A DNA stretch of 64,000 nt from positions 183,546,437 to 183,610,436 of the forward strand of contig JARYHS010009186.1 in the NCBI GenBank assembly GCA_031002005.1, given 5' to 3'. The notes beneath the pieces are model-generated. The model had not been told where the DNA came from. It worked only from the letters and a program-made list of their open reading frames with translations, and searched no databases. The position numbers were made by a program, and so were the translations under genes. Origin of the DNA: Vandiemenella viatica (taxonomy: Eukaryota; Arthropoda; Insecta; Orthoptera; Morabidae). The stretch's first letter is position 1. Every line of letters begins with the position of its first letter. Below are positions 1 to 11,639 of this stretch, in pieces.

Positions 1-581
1 CTTGAAATATTGTAATTACTGCATCTTTACCCTTCCTCAAGAATGCAGGATCAAGGGCCAAGTGTCTTTCATCATATGAACCATCACAAAAATTGGTTAT
101 TGGCTCCATACACACCTTCTACTTCTGCTGAGGAAGGGTAGTTATGAAGTTTCATTTGGGTTCATATATTTTTTGTATGTGGATGCCATCCTTCCATAAA
201 CTGTGATCAATGAATATATGAGTAAATACTACATATAATGATTTTGTTCCTTATCCTGTCCATTTTTGTATCACCTACACTCTCTCTGAGAAATTTCACT
301 TGACTGCATCCTGCTAATATCTTGTCACAGAAAAGTAAGAGTATAATTTATCGCTTATACTATGTTCATATCTTAATGTATAATGCTGAAACCTGTACAC
401 TGAAGATGTGTATTTATGTATTATTGTAATTTAAGTTTACCTTTCCTTCCTTGTATTTCTTGACTAAACGTATTTTCCCTTTCATTATTATCAAATTAAT
501 TTGTTACTTAGATATTTGATTCTTTCACTTGCAAATCCCTTTTACAAATGTGCTTCGTTCCGTCTCTACTATTCTTAACAG
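1..581 (+). other. Intron upstream of first visible cadherin exon
   Basis: AT-rich sequence with no coding signal that I can support. It ends in a pyrimidine-rich tract and an AG acceptor at 580-581, directly before the first cadherin exon. The 5' part of the gene, with its cadherin repeats, lies outside the window. Confidence 0.7.
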
Positions 582-771
582 GTTGTATGGATGATATTCA
601 GTTTGAAGGAAAGCAATTACCATTGCCACCAGCAGTGAATGGGACCCAGTGGGGTCAAGCAACTATGGCTCGCAACTTAGGACGGAACTGTTTGTCTAAT
701 GGTCCATGCATTAGTGTTCTGTGTCCAGAACCTTTTGTTTGTGTTGACTTATGGAATGACTATGAATGCGC
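582..771 (+). CDS. CadN: Neural cadherin exon: end of laminin-G domain and start of EGF-like module
   Basis: Internal exon of a classical insect N-cadherin, a homophilic cell-adhesion receptor of neurons. It is bounded by an AG acceptor at 580-581 and a GTAAGT donor at 772. The reading begins with GCMDDIQFEG, the closing strand of a laminin-G domain, and then runs through LPLPPAVNGTQWGQATMARN, a block I recognise from insect CadN proteins. Six cysteines begin an EGF-like module (CLSNGPC, CISVLCPEPFVC, DYEC). The exon starts inside a codon (2 bases) and ends after two bases of a codon, and this matches the first base of the exon at 5036 to give ECACGEG. The frame is open with no stop or frameshift. 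An ATG upstream at 548 lies in the intron and is not a start. A CadN paralogue (such as the CadN2 type of flies) is equally possible. Confidence 0.9.
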
Positions 772-1937
772 GTAAGTATATATCCAAAGATAAAGAAGTT
801 GATTATTTTAAAAAAGAATCCAGGTTTTTTGTTATTTGATTTTGTAACTAAAATATGTCTAACAGGTTTAGATGAGTATGAACAGTGTTAAAACTAATAT
901 GATTATTAAAAAATGAGAACAATTTTATTTGTTTATCCCACTGCCCAAAATTTATAGACTGAAGGCATATGACACTGTTAATTCATCTGTCAGATGGGAA
1001 TGTTAAAACTGGCAGCCCTTTGTGTCTATCAGAAGAGCAATATTGAATATGCTATCACTGGTGTTTACCTCTTCTTTCTATGATCTTTCACTCACAGCAC
1101 AAACAAACATAGTACATACACAATCTTCATAGCGGTCCAGACAACCTGTGAGGCATATGAACTTTTCCTTAATTTGGAAGATAATAGAAATCTGCCATAA
1201 TTAAATCTCTTGAGGAGTTAGCAAAGAGTAGTACATATGCCTAGATCACCAGATATGGTTTGCATGTATAATAATTTTTTCACTAAATATAAAGATTATG
1301 TCACACCGCAAAACAGTTGAAAATAAAAATTCCTATCAGAATAGAGGCATTTAGATCAAATAAATAAAATGAGATGCATACTAGCACAATTTACATGATG
1401 AGCTTGAAAAAAAAAAAAAAAAGAAAAATAAGTTATTAAATTCTGTCTGGAGAAAGCAAATTATTTTTTTATTTATGTCTGAATGACATAACTGGAGGAG
1501 GCTGAAAATAATTCAACTTCATAAATTCATGTTTAAACTGAGGAAATTATCTCAAAATATTTAATCAGTCCATTATGTTGCTGAATTGAACATGTACAGG
1601 ACAATCTTAGCTTACAGTGGAGCAATTCTCTTATATAGTTGATTTGGGACAGGACTTTCCATCTTTAAATGGTATGTTGAGAAACAGACAGTTATGTCAC
1701 AAGTGAAAGAAAATTACCTCTAAAAATTTATATAACAAAAACTTCTGGTAAAATGAAAATTTTCGAAGATTGCTTGAAATAGTTTGAAATTGTGCCAGAG
1801 AGCCAGAACTATCAGTGAATACATATGTGCATTAAATCTGGTCCTTGGATTTCACTGAAATTTTGTTTCTGAGCGATATAGAATGATGAATATTATAAAT
1901 ATTTGCTCACTGGATTATACTAACATAGCAAATGCAA
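772..1937 (+). other. Cadherin intron, first part
   Basis: AT-rich intron sequence with a poly-A run near 1407-1422. I see no gene, RNA or clear repeat in it. Confidence 0.6.
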
Positions 1938-2199
1938 ACATAACTACATTGCAACAAAATCCTCTCGGGTGTCCATCTGGATGGTGTTGTAAAAACACGA
2001 CGTTTCGACAGCTGACACTTCTGTCTTGATCAGGTATCTTGTAACTGTTGCAAGCTGACTGTTACTGCCTCGACTGAAGAAGACAGCAGAGTCAGCTGTC
2101 AAAACGTCGTGTTTTTATAACACCACTCGGCTGGACACTCGAGAGGATTTTGTTGTATCGATATGTCGGGAAAGTCTCCTCACACACATAACTACATTG
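1938..2199. mobile_element. Foldback element A (probable Penelope-like terminal repeat dimer)
   Basis: Two inverted arms (about 1952-2033 and 2074-2157) start at the complementary blocks CAACAAAATCCTCTCG and CGAGAGGATTTTGTTG. A one-sided extension of about 28 bases follows the right arm. The element is flanked by a perfect 14-base direct duplication, ACATAACTACATTG, at 1938-1951 and 2186-2199. Each arm holds a hammerhead-like core. On the - strand (1999-2033) this is CTGATCA, a GACAG/CTGTC stem, GAAAC and GTC. On the + strand (2074-2108) it is CTGAAGA, the same stem, AAAAC and GTC. Known Penelope-like elements have inverted terminal repeats with a short one-sided extension and hammerhead ribozymes, so that is the best guess. 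No reverse transcriptase is present. Confidence 0.6.
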
Positions 2200-2564
2200 A
2201 TTCAAGCAGAAAAGGTGAATTCACATTTAGTAGTTAGTTCATTAAAGCTGTAGAAGGAAGCATTAATTTTTAATTGACTCCTAACTATTCTCCAGTGAAG
2301 TTGACTAGGACTGTTAATGAAATTAAAAAAAAAGTCTCCTGTCATTGTATGTATTCTTAGTGAATTTTTAAGCAGCTAAAGTGCATCAACTTCTATTAGA
2401 AATTTCTTCTGCCATTAAAATTTGTAAATATCAATTGAATAACTTTCCCTTCTTATAAGACAGGAGATTTTTGTAGCATATGATTCTAGCAGATGTCATC
2501 AAACTGTATTGAGGTATTTTAATGGCTGGCTCTTCAGAGCTAGTATTGCCCTGTGAATTCAGTA

Positions 2565-3102
2565 AGGACCAATGGCAAAAATTCTTTTTGGGTGTTCTAC
2601 CAGATCAGTTCTTCCATATGCAACATTTCGACAACAGCCTCTGTTGTCTTCATCAGTGAAAAGGTTGAAGTTTACACTGTGACAACAAATCACCGATTGT
2701 GCATGCCTTTGAATTTCGGTTCATATAAATACTCCATGGCTCGCTGACCCATGCAAAGCTACTGCTAGAACTGCTGTCCTATTGGCAAGAGATCAGAGGT
2801 GCCACTTTCCGTGATGGGCCTCGTATGAGACCACACAATGCAGTGGCCAATGGGAGAGTGGCTTCCTCTACGGACAATGGGAGAGCAGTTCCCGCATTGG
2901 ATTTACATGAGCCAAAATCGCGAGGCACACACAATCAGTGATTTGCTGTTTAGTGTCAACTTCGACTTTTTCACCTGATGAAGACAAGAGAAGCTGTTGT
3001 TGAAACGTCGCACATGGAAGAACTGATCCGGCAGAACACTCGAGAAGAATTTTTGACATCTGTATGCCGGGAGAGACTCAGTTCCCTCTTCAGGACCAAT
3101 GG
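2565..3102. mobile_element. Foldback element B with hammerhead-like cores
   Basis: An inverted-repeat element of the same design as the one at 1938-2199. The outer 11-base duplication AGGACCAATGG occurs at 2565-2575 and 3092-3102. The left arm, read on the - strand (2626-2656), gives CTGATGA, an 8-bp stem and GAAA. The right arm (+, 2975-3009) gives CTGATGA, a matching stem with one G-U pair, GAAAC and GTC. A one-sided extension precedes the right duplication. The spacer between the arms (about 2700-2930) has no coding sense. The small open frames here are products of the repeat. Confidence 0.6.
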
Positions 3103-3948
3103 TAGCTGGTTGGTAGGCACTGTGGAACTTCAGCACCCGCATACTGACATCCAAAATTGTCAATTCTATTCGATACAAAGAGTGTTCACACTTCATTCTC
3201 TAATTGTAATGGAGATTTATAATTAATCATTTAGCTTAATGACAGTAATCACCTTCTTGTTTAAAATAAATAACAAAAAACATACAAAAGTTCTTCTATG
3301 GAACTGTCCTTGTGACAGCACCAGTGTCATGCATTTTCTGTAATGTGTGTGTGCGCATTTCTGATTCTGAAATGTGCATATGCACATGACAGCTAAGTGC
3401 CACAATTCCATACAACAATTTTTGTACTTTTTTTTTTTATTATTATGCTTGAATGAGGGTGTGATTACTGGCATTAAGTTTAATGATTAATTATATATCT
3501 CTATTAAAATTAGAGAAAAATTCTGAAGTAAGACAGCAAAATGACAAGAGTAGCACTGTGGTTTTAACAGTGCTATTTTGTAAAGTGTGAGTGAACGTAT
3601 TGTGTGTTGCTATAAGATGTTATTTAATAACGTATCATTTTGAAATCAATCAGGTGATCTATTTTTATTCTAATATGTAATATTTAACACACATAAAATA
3701 ACATTTATATTATTGATTAAATTAATGAAATGTTATGTTTGTCACAAATTTAAGTCTGTTGCAGTGATAACGGAGTTTCAGCTTTTATGAAGGCACTGTC
3801 TTTGCACAAATTGTAATATGAAATTTTATGTTTCGTCTGATATTCTTTTCTTTAGTGTTGTATCTGGACAAGGTATATCTCATAGTTGATTCACATTTTA
3901 TTGTTATTGAGTCTCATAGATGTATTTATGCATTATATGCAATTTTGG
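3103..3948 (+). other. Cadherin intron, unremarkable
   Basis: AT-rich with poly-T near 3428. No gene or repeat recognised. Confidence 0.6.
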
Positions 3949-4160
3949 TCAAGCATGGTGAGTGAGCGGTAATGCTCTGGCCTTGCATTTGGGAGAATGA
4001 AAATTTAAATCCTCCTCTAATCATTTTGATCTCAGTTTTCCATGGTTTCGCAAAATCACTCTAGGCGAATGCTGAGATGGTTCCTTAAAAAGATTTTGGT
4101 TGATTTCTTCCCATTTCTTGCCACAGATCTTTGCTATCTCTAATGAACTGCCCATTGATG
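3949..4160 (+). repeat. Diverged tRNA-derived SINE
   Basis: A worn copy of the SINE family that is better preserved at 21282-21528. It keeps the GGTGAGTGAGCGGTAATGCT and GGCCTTGCATT head blocks, the TTTTCCATGGTTTC middle and the CACTCTAGGCGAATGC block. The B-box is decayed. Confidence 0.65.
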
Positions 4161-4164
4161 AAGC

Positions 4165-5035
4165 TTAAAAAGTCATGAAAATTATATAATTTTAACTTCA
4201 TTAAAACAGGTGAACCCTATAGATTTAGCTTTACTTTGAAACAGAAATGAAATGGCATAAATTTATATCCATTCAGCATTTATAGCTATTCATTTGCCTT
4301 AGATGATTACCATTGTGCTAGCTGTTTTTTATTTTTATTATTATTATTATTATTGACATCTTCAAATACAAAAGAAATAAATTCTGTTACTGTGAGTTAT
4401 CTTCAACAACTTAAATTTTCCACTCTCTCTCCTGTGAAAGTTATATTTTTAGAAAAGAGGACATTCAACCCCAAATATTTTAATAGTTCAGCCTCATTAT
4501 TGAAACAATCTTTTTGATTGAACAAGAATCATGAATAAGTAGGCCTATTTTTTCAAAGCAATGCCCCCACTAATTTTAGTCACGAGCCACCACTGCTAAT
4601 GGCAGGGAGATGACTTCCGTGCTTAGGAGACAGGGCCATGAATTTAAGCATTGTGAGAATTGGTGGGGCAGTGGGAAGCAGTGAGGTAACAGAGACTATA
4701 ATATGGGACACAGCACAGACAAGTGCAGATGATGGCAGAGCCAGTGACCAGACTATTGTGTTTTCAAAGCACAGACTAGTAGTATAGCCATAAGTCTGCA
4801 TTGTCACTTTTCCTTTATTTTACAACGACCTGGGTTTATTTGAAAAACAAAAGGTTAAAGAAATATAGTTTATTTACATATAAATAATTTTTAGATTGTT
4901 CAAATTTACGAGATTTGTATTAGAAACAAAAATTTCTTGCCCTTATCCAAGCCAGAGTCAAGAATTTTTTATAACATCTTTTATCATTACTACTAACATT
5001 AAAGATTCTGAAAGTTTTGTACTTCATTTTTCTAG
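4165..5035 (+). other. Cadherin intron before the EGF/TM exon
   Basis: AT-rich intron with a TTA microsatellite near 4335-4355. It ends in TTTTTCTAG, the acceptor at 5034-5035. Nothing else was recognised. Confidence 0.65.
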
Positions 5036-5277
5036 TTGTGGAGAAGGCAGAACACTGTCATCTGATAAGAAAGGATGCATAGACCAAAATGAATGTTTGA
5101 ATCTACCATGTTTAAACGGTGGCACCTGCATTAATGAAGAGCCTGAGTTACGTTACAGTTGCATATGTGCCAAGAATTATGCAGGCGAAAACTGTGAGCT
5201 ACTTCAAGAAGAATTAACCCTCAAACTGAGTGTGGATGCACTTGTGGCTTTCCTTGTCTGTCTGCTTATCATATTTA
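5036..5277 (+). CDS. CadN: Neural cadherin exon: EGF modules and most of the membrane helix
   Basis: Continues the cadherin frame from the exon at 582-771. It finishes one EGF-like module (CGEGRTLSSDKKGC) and encodes a complete calcium-binding-type EGF module (DQNECLNLPCLNGGTC, then YSCICAKNYAGENCE). It then enters the single membrane segment, LSVDALVAFLVCLLIIF. The exon ends after one base of a codon at a GTAAGT donor (5278). Joined to the exon at 5610, this restores Ile within a long hydrophobic run. The order of laminin-G, EGF, EGF, helix and cytoplasmic tail is the layout of insect CadN. Vertebrate classical cadherins lack these EGF and laminin-G modules. The frame is intact with consensus splice sites, so the gene looks functional here. 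Confidence 0.92.
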
Positions 5278-5609
5278 GTAAGTACTAAAGCATTATTCTC
5301 ATGTTAAAAGCCCCTACACTAAGCTATCACAATCACATTGCTGCTACAATAACTGCCAACACTAACAGTTAAAATCAGTTTGTACTCTGTTAAGATCAAA
5401 CACACACCTGTATCTACATTATCATTCAGGTAGAAACAATATGTTGATTACAGCTGTAACTTGTGTTGTATCCTTTATTTCAAGCTTCAACTTTTTTATT
5501 ACTTTGATTCAAACATCTCCCTTACAACACTAAAATGTATATCATTGTTTATTTCTAATGACTGTATAAGACTATGTATCTAAAGGATGTTAAATTTTAT
5601 TATTTCCAG

Positions 5610-5810
5610 TTTTAGTATTTGTTTTTGTTGCCTACAACAATAGACATGTGGAACCAGTAAAAAACCCTGAACATGGAGAAGATGTCCGAGAGAATGTTAT
5701 AAGCTATGATGATGAAGGTGGTGGTGAAGATGACATGACAGCATTTGACATAAAACCATTACAAGTTCCAGTGGAAAAATCAAATTCTAATGTTCCAGTA
5801 GAATTTTCTG
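5610..5810 (+). CDS. CadN: Neural cadherin exon: end of membrane helix and juxtamembrane cytoplasmic tail
   Basis: After an AG acceptor at 5608-5609 the exon gives [12 protein letters not shown], which closes the membrane helix. It then gives the conserved juxtamembrane block [19 protein letters not shown] followed by [12 protein letters not shown]. The [15 protein letters not shown] motif is the classical cadherin juxtamembrane segment known to bind p120-catenin, so this part sits just inside the plasma membrane. The exon ends EFS plus one base at a GTAAG donor (5811). If the donor were skipped, the frame would run 30 more codons to a stop at 5900-5902, which could give a truncated form. The stretch after PLQVP does not match CadN as I know it and may mark a diverged paralogue. 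Confidence 0.9.
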
Positions 5811-6784
5811 GTAAGAATCAAAGTGATATTCAGAAACATATAAAACAATTTTTCCAGGCATCAGATTTAGCAGTCAAAATATGTAAAGTAATTGTTCCAT
5901 AGTATGCAACTGCATCTTATACATCTTTTCATTACTGTTACTATTAATTGTATTAAATACAATTAGTATTTTAAAGCTATAAATAAAGAACTAAACACAT
6001 CAGCCTTAAATTCAACATATTATTTCTCTAATTCCTGCTTTGTCGAACTACACAAAATTCATAACATTTTCAAAATAAGTCAAAGATCTATGTTACAGGT
6101 TAGTAATAGTTAATAATATCTTTTTCATAAAGGCTGATGATAACTTTGTGGGGGCTCAAGTATCTGAAGGAATTAGTGATACTGAAATGGTATTGATGGA
6201 TATAAGACAGTTCAGCAAACCAAAGCCAAAACCAAAGGTGGTTTTGGGAGAATTAAAAAAGGCCTATATTTCAGAACTGAAAGAGATATTTAAGTGAAAA
6301 GCTAAATTGCATCCTTTTTTTTCCAAATTCAGTTTAACTTTGCTACACTTAATTTTAAATTTCATGATTAAATTTTTAATCTGAAATTGTTTCTGTAAAT
6401 TTAAATACTCACTTACTTTTTCCCTCTTCACCCTCTCCAATAAATGGATGATTCTGAAACCACTCCGACTGCTAGCCCATGTGTCACACCCAACTGAGTT
6501 TACTATCAAATGTTATGCCTACTGTTGCAGATTAAAAACAAATTTTTTTTATCAGCTTTTTGGGGGGAAAAAAACATGAAAAAAAACCTGGAACAGTTTT
6601 TTTTCCCTAGATTTGTATATTTTTTTTTTTTTCATAAAAACAAAATATTTGATAAATTATAGTTTCATTTACCAAACTTAGGTTTTTTCATGTGTGTTTT
6701 TAATCTTAGTGAATTATATAATGTCTTACATAATGATTGATAAATGTATCTATATAGGAAACAATACTTTATTCATCCTCTATG
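5811..6784 (+). other. Cadherin intron with a possible lost or alternative exon
   Basis: An open stretch at about 6131-6297 (+) would read KADDNFVGAQVSEGIS and then a Lys/Pro-rich segment to a TGA stop. It could be spliced from 5810 in phase only by using the AG at 6162-6163. It lacks the expected PPYDD and YAYEG catenin-binding motifs, so it may be an alternative tail exon, a decayed exon or chance. The remainder is AT-rich. Confidence 0.3.
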
Positions 6785-7160
6785 TCAGGTACCACATTCA
6801 CTAGTATCAGCACTATCAACAATAGTTTGGTCGGTGTCAGAATTTTCTGTTTCTTCTTCTGTCTCCCCTAAATCCATAACTTCAGAAATAGTTTCGTTTT
6901 CTTTTCCTGGTTGTTCTTGTGTTGTATGTAAAAGATTTTGAGATTGCAATTTTAAATTGAGAGCAATGTACACAATTTTGCTTGCTCTGTAATTTGTCAG
7001 TCTATTCCGTATGAACGTCGCTGTAAGTACTAAATGTTCTCTCAAGTGCTGCCAATGTAGTTGGAAGGATTAGAACTCTGATGGCTACATTAGATAAGGC
7101 AGGTGACTTGCTAAGTACAGCCCACCAAGCCATAGGAGTAAGTTTGTTCACTGAAGACCA
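6785..7160 (-). pseudogene. hAT transposase C-terminal fragment
   Basis: On the - strand, from about 7160 downward, the translation gives LTPMAWWAVL, then ALSNVAIRVLILPTTLAALE and RTFSTYSDVH. This is the hATC dimerisation domain, with its small-residue block before ERTFST. After a frameshift near 7030 it continues RNRLTNYRASKIVYIALNLK, the usual C-terminal half of the domain, and then an acidic tail ending at 6785. The RNase H-like catalytic core is missing, so this is a dead remnant. It lies antisense in the cadherin intron. Confidence 0.7.
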
Positions 7161-7568
7161 AAGAAAAGTTTTAGAAAAAAACTTCTTTTACAATGTAATG
7201 TGCAACAATAATTATTGAAGAATACTTTATTTCTAAGTCTTTAAAATTCCAAATATATGTTTCATAATCTGTCAATTTCATCACTGCTGCTGTGACTGTT
7301 TTTTTTTTTTTTTTTTTTACCATACATTTTCTTTGTTGACATTCAATTTAACATATTTTCTGTAACATAAATATTGTAATAATATGTTTTATTGTACATT
7401 CTCTTATAAATCCTGATGCTCCTGATGTTAAACCGGAGCTTCTGTGATTTCAGATATCGATTATGCATGGAAGGCCATGGCATGAGCATTATACTGTGCC
7501 ACCGTGCATAAAGATTGTGCCAATAGTTCTGTTTTACAGTCTTTCAAATTTGCATTTAAATCTATTAC
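7161..7568. other. Intron spacer
   Basis: AT-rich, with a long poly-T run around 7300-7318. Some may be more of the hAT remnant, but no motif is readable. Confidence 0.5.
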
Positions 7569-8004
7569 CATACTAAATATTATTGGATAAAGGAAACAAA
7601 GAAACTGCCGCGAGGCACTGAAAATAAGATAGGATAGGGAAAATAAACAGTTACCCGTCACTTACCACAGATGAAGGCAGGAGGGCAAGACACGTAAAAA
7701 CACAAAAACAAAAGAATTACACAATATTTCGACTTTTTAGTCTTCCTCATGTAGGAGGCGAGACATATGGCAGGGGGAAAGATGTGGTCACATCCGAGAT
7801 TCATGTGGCAGGCTCGGATGTGACCACATCTTTCCCCCTGCCATATGTCTCGCCTCCTACATGAGGAAGACTAAAAAGTCGAAATATTGTGTAATTCTTT
7901 TGTTTTTGTTTTTTTACGTGTCTCGCCCTCCTGCCTTCATCTGTGGTAAGTGACGGGTAACTGTTTATTTTCCCTATCCTATCTTATTTTCATACTAAAT
8001 ATTA
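7569..8004. mobile_element. Foldback element C, near-perfect 180-bp inverted repeat
   Basis: Arms at about 7619-7797 and 7813-7992 are almost perfect reverse complements around a short loop. The element is flanked by a 14-base direct duplication, CATACTAAATATTA (7569-7582 and 7991-8004). A one-sided extension of about 36 bases (7583-7618) precedes the left arm. Each arm has a hammerhead-like core (7727-7750 on the -, 7861-7884 on the +): ATGAGGA, a GACT/AGTC stem with an A-rich loop, and GAAA. The first core base is A where a ribozyme needs C. The arms are nearly identical, which suggests recent insertion or gene conversion. Confidence 0.65.
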
Positions 8005-8685
8005 GTTTTATTTCTTTTCAATCGTTGGTTCATACCAATGGTTTCAAGGAAACGATTCATAATTACTGAAAATTTTATGACTCAGTATCACTATACGCTG
8101 AGAGTTTAACAAGTAAACGAATATAAGGAAAGCACAATATAATACATAAAAATTAATGTTTGTTTGTTTGCTTTTTTGTTTATCTTCTATGCATTCCTAT
8201 AATATTCATCCATTTACAAGGAAACTTTGGGGAGTTGTTATGCCTGTTGCGAAGGTTCCTGCCCAAAAGTCCAGAAAAACCCACCCTCTCACCCCCTAGA
8301 CACCCCTAAATTGTTTTCATATTTTCGATACACAAACCCACAGTTTTTATCTGATATCGTTGGAAATTCACACACATAAACTTTTAAATAAACAGAAAAA
8401 TAGTGTCTACATTTGTTTTTAAAATATCCACCCCTTCCTTCCTTACCTCCACCCCCTAAATTTTTGACAACGCTCTTCATACAAAACACACAATTTATAT
8501 CCTATTTTGATGGAATGGTTCACATATATACTTTAAACAAATAGAAAAATACTGTCTGCATTTTGTTTACAAGTCCTAACCCCTTTCCTCCTTTACCGAC
8601 CCATAATTTGTGCCAATGTTGTTCATAAAAACCCATAGATTTTATCCGATTTTGAAATTACTCATCACACATGTGCTTATGAATA
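8005..8685. other. Intron spacer with C-rich repeats
   Basis: Loose direct repeats of a block containing CACCCCCTAAA-type runs and CACAAACCCACAGTTTTTAT (about 8280-8640), perhaps a decayed tandem repeat. No coding sense. Confidence 0.4.
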
Positions 8686-8870
8686 GAATTGGTCAGGTAG
8701 CTCAGTGGTTAAAGCACCAAGTACTTGATTTTTATATCAATGCTCCTGGGTTCAAATCCCCATTGAAGCAGGAATTTTTATGAGCTGAATTTTTTAAATT
8801 TAATTTTAATTGCAATGGCCCTCATGCTCTGGTGGCAATTTACCTACACACCCATCTTCCCCCTTTCCTG
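8686..8870 (+). repeat. tRNA-derived SINE
   Basis: A tRNA-like head has an A-box-like TAGCTCAGTGGTTAAAGC and a B-box GGGTTCAAATCC about 40 bases later. The acceptor stem does not pair, so it is not a real tRNA gene. It is followed by an AT-rich stretch and ATTGCAATGGCCCTCATGCT. That block is the reverse complement of the LINE tail seen at 60440-60490. Confidence 0.6.
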
Positions 8871-8967
8871 CACCCACCTACATTTGCTCCCTACAAATTT
8901 GAACTTTAACATATGACCTATGGCGAGACATACAGTGGCTGGGATTCCATGTCATCTTATATATATA

Positions 8968-11615
8968 CTAGCATTTGCCCGCTGCTTCACGCGCGCGTGC
9001 CTTGGCAGGTGTAGAAATTATTTACCGATTTTATTCTCTTATCAGACATTAACGTGGAAAGGCATGAACTGTTAATGTATTCTGAATAGTTTCGTTTAAT
9101 TTCGGTTAATACGTTAGGTTCGGTTTTCATACTGATGTCAGAGAGTTGTTTTATTCATATTTTAACATGATGCAATTGATTCAATAGTAGAAAAGGTTCC
9201 TGAAAAATTAACAGTAGTAATTCGTGGTTGTAATTATTGTGCGAAGTATAAACATTTATTGTTTAGAAAGGCTTTCATGGTTCAAACGACGTTCTTTCTT
9301 CTGTGCGCTTTCAGAAGCTATGGATTTAGCGTATAGAACCCGGTTATAGGTCAATCGCTTTTCTCGGTGCAGGTTACTTTCATTTGCTCTAGCTATTTCA
9401 TCTAGTTCTCTTTGACGTTGCAGACGATGTTGTCGGTCTATTTCACTCTCATTTAGCCGAATATTATTTCTGAAAGCAATATATTTTTAAATGCTGATAT
9501 GGAGGATTCCACGTTAACCGTGGTACCGAAAATTTAAATGGATATATAACAGTTGTAACGTTAAGAAAGCTGATATTATAATCATTATTGTGTATTTTTT
9601 TTTGGCGATTTTATGTGTAAACTTTGCCTGGGATTATATAGCTAGGTATAAGCTTTGTTAAGGATGTATCTGTGGATTTAATGAAAAACATTCTTTCCAT
9701 GATACTTAACTAAAAAAAGTTTATTTTAAAATGTGGATACCGAGGATTGCAACATAACCGCGGTGCCATAAATTTATGTAAATATAGCAGTAATCGACGA
9801 CTTAGTCCTCTTGGAAGTGTGCTGAAATATAAAAATTTGTTACCAATAATCACAGATTCTCAATTTTTCTGATTTATTTATTTTTTGTTGTTTTTTATTT
9901 TTTGTTGTTTGGATATTAGTTTTATTTTATGTTGATACACCATCAATTATTCCTGCTTTAAAATAGAAATTTACGTGAATTGGAGCTACTCTTGATTTCA
10001 AATCGTCGTATCATTAATGTCATTATTTCAGTCAGATATAATTAATCCAAAAATGTCGAGATGTGATCATGGTACAGTTTATGTAGTAACGTGCATGTAA
10101 CTGAAACAATTATTTCTGAGTGGCAACATTATCGCAAGTTGTGAATCGCTTGAAATGCAACCTGACAGCTGATATGATGCTTTGTTATAGGCCTAAGAGA
10201 CGATTCCTGCAGCTTTATAATCTACGTGGTGTAGCATTAGGATATGAAACATTTTTAATTTAAGTTTTTTTCAATATAGCCGTATTTTCTATGGAATTAT
10301 TTCAGTCGCATGTAAGTACCTGGCGAAACAAACGCCTGGACCAGATGACAGTTGACTCGTTTTGTTTAGCATCAGGCATAACAGGTTTAGTTTTAAAATT
10401 TACGCGGTGTAGAATAGAATTTAGGATGCCTAGTTATATTTGAAATAAAAATTCGTTACCAATAATCACAGCATCTCAATTTTTTCTGATTTATTTATTT
10501 TTTGCTGTTTGGATATTGGTTTTTATTTTATGTTGATACACCATCAATTATTCCTGCTTTAAAATAGAATTTACGTGAATTGGAGTTATCTTGGTTTTAA
10601 ATCGTCGTATCATTATTGTCATTATTTCAGTCAGATATAATTAATTCAAAAATGTAAAAATGGATCACGGTACAGTATATGTACTAATGTGCATGTACTC
10701 AAGCAATTATTTCTGAGTGGCAAAATTATCACAAGTTGTAAATCGATTGAAATGCAACCTGGACAGTGATGACAGCTGATATGCTTTGTTATAGGCCAAA
10801 GGGACGATGCTTTTAGCTTTATAATTTACGCGGTGTAGCATTAGGATCTGAAATTTTTTTTATTTGAGTTTCTTTCAATATATCCGTATTTCTATGTAAT
10901 TATTGAGTCGCATGTACCTGAATTTTCGGATGCCTAGTTATATTTGCACGTTATAGCCACGAGACATATTAATCGAATAAAGTACTTCCAAATATGTGCA
11001 ATTCCGCACAAGTCATTATGAAAGAAGTATGTTTTATTACTTGCTGATATTTATAATAGCTGTTTTTCAGACATCGCTCTTCGAGAAAAAACTGAATTTC
11101 GTATTAAGTATTGGCTTATTGTGGCTGTATTGTACAGAATTCACGTAGCAATTTTGTTCCAGAGACAAACTGTATAACAGTCTACCAGAGACAATACATG
11201 TCTTCAATATTTGTAATACAACTTTTTCGTAATTCAACAGACCTGTTACGATGCTGATTATACTTGATTCACGTATTCTTTTTATTTTGAAGTACTGCGG
11301 TCCAGAAAATGAATCGCAGAAGAAAAAAAAAAAAAAAAAAGGGAAATCCTAAATTTGTCAGGTCTCTTTATGAAAGGAGTGACCGTCTGAATGTGTATAA
11401 TTATCTGTGGTCTACAGTTTCACATTTCTGAAGTTTTTTACTGACTTTCTTCTTCCATGGTACATATTAGTCATTAGCTACTTCTGCAGATGTTGATCAG
11501 CAACATTAGCTTAAAAATTTGGAAACACCATGCAAATTGATGCGGTAGTTTTTGCGTTATTAGAGATCAAGCCTCACGACAAACGCAGCTGCTTACAGAT
11601 TTATAATAGTATAGA
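8968..11615 (-). mobile_element. Non-autonomous Helitron, family 1 copy 1
   Basis: Read on the - strand it begins TCTATACTATTATAAATC (at 11615) and ends GGCAAATGCTAG (at 8968). A GC-rich palindrome, ACGCGCGCGT, lies 15-20 bases before the end. It sits between A and T (A before TC, T after CTAG). These are the diagnostic Helitron termini. About 90 percent of it is repeated at 48236-51189. This copy lacks about 220 bp near 9458 that include the start of the small ORF kept in the other copy. It contains an internal duplication (about 9830-10430 against 10440-10930). Confidence 0.85.
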
Positions 11616-11639
11616 TAAAAATAGACGTGTTTTTTCCTA

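Noticed and set aside
6131..6297. A definite cadherin exon
   Set aside because: Phase fits only with one acceptor choice, there is no downstream donor in phase, and expected motifs are absent. Kept only as a possibility in the intron entry.
8689..8770. Possible tRNA gene
   Set aside because: A- and B-box-like sequences exist, but the acceptor and anticodon stems do not pair. It is a SINE head.
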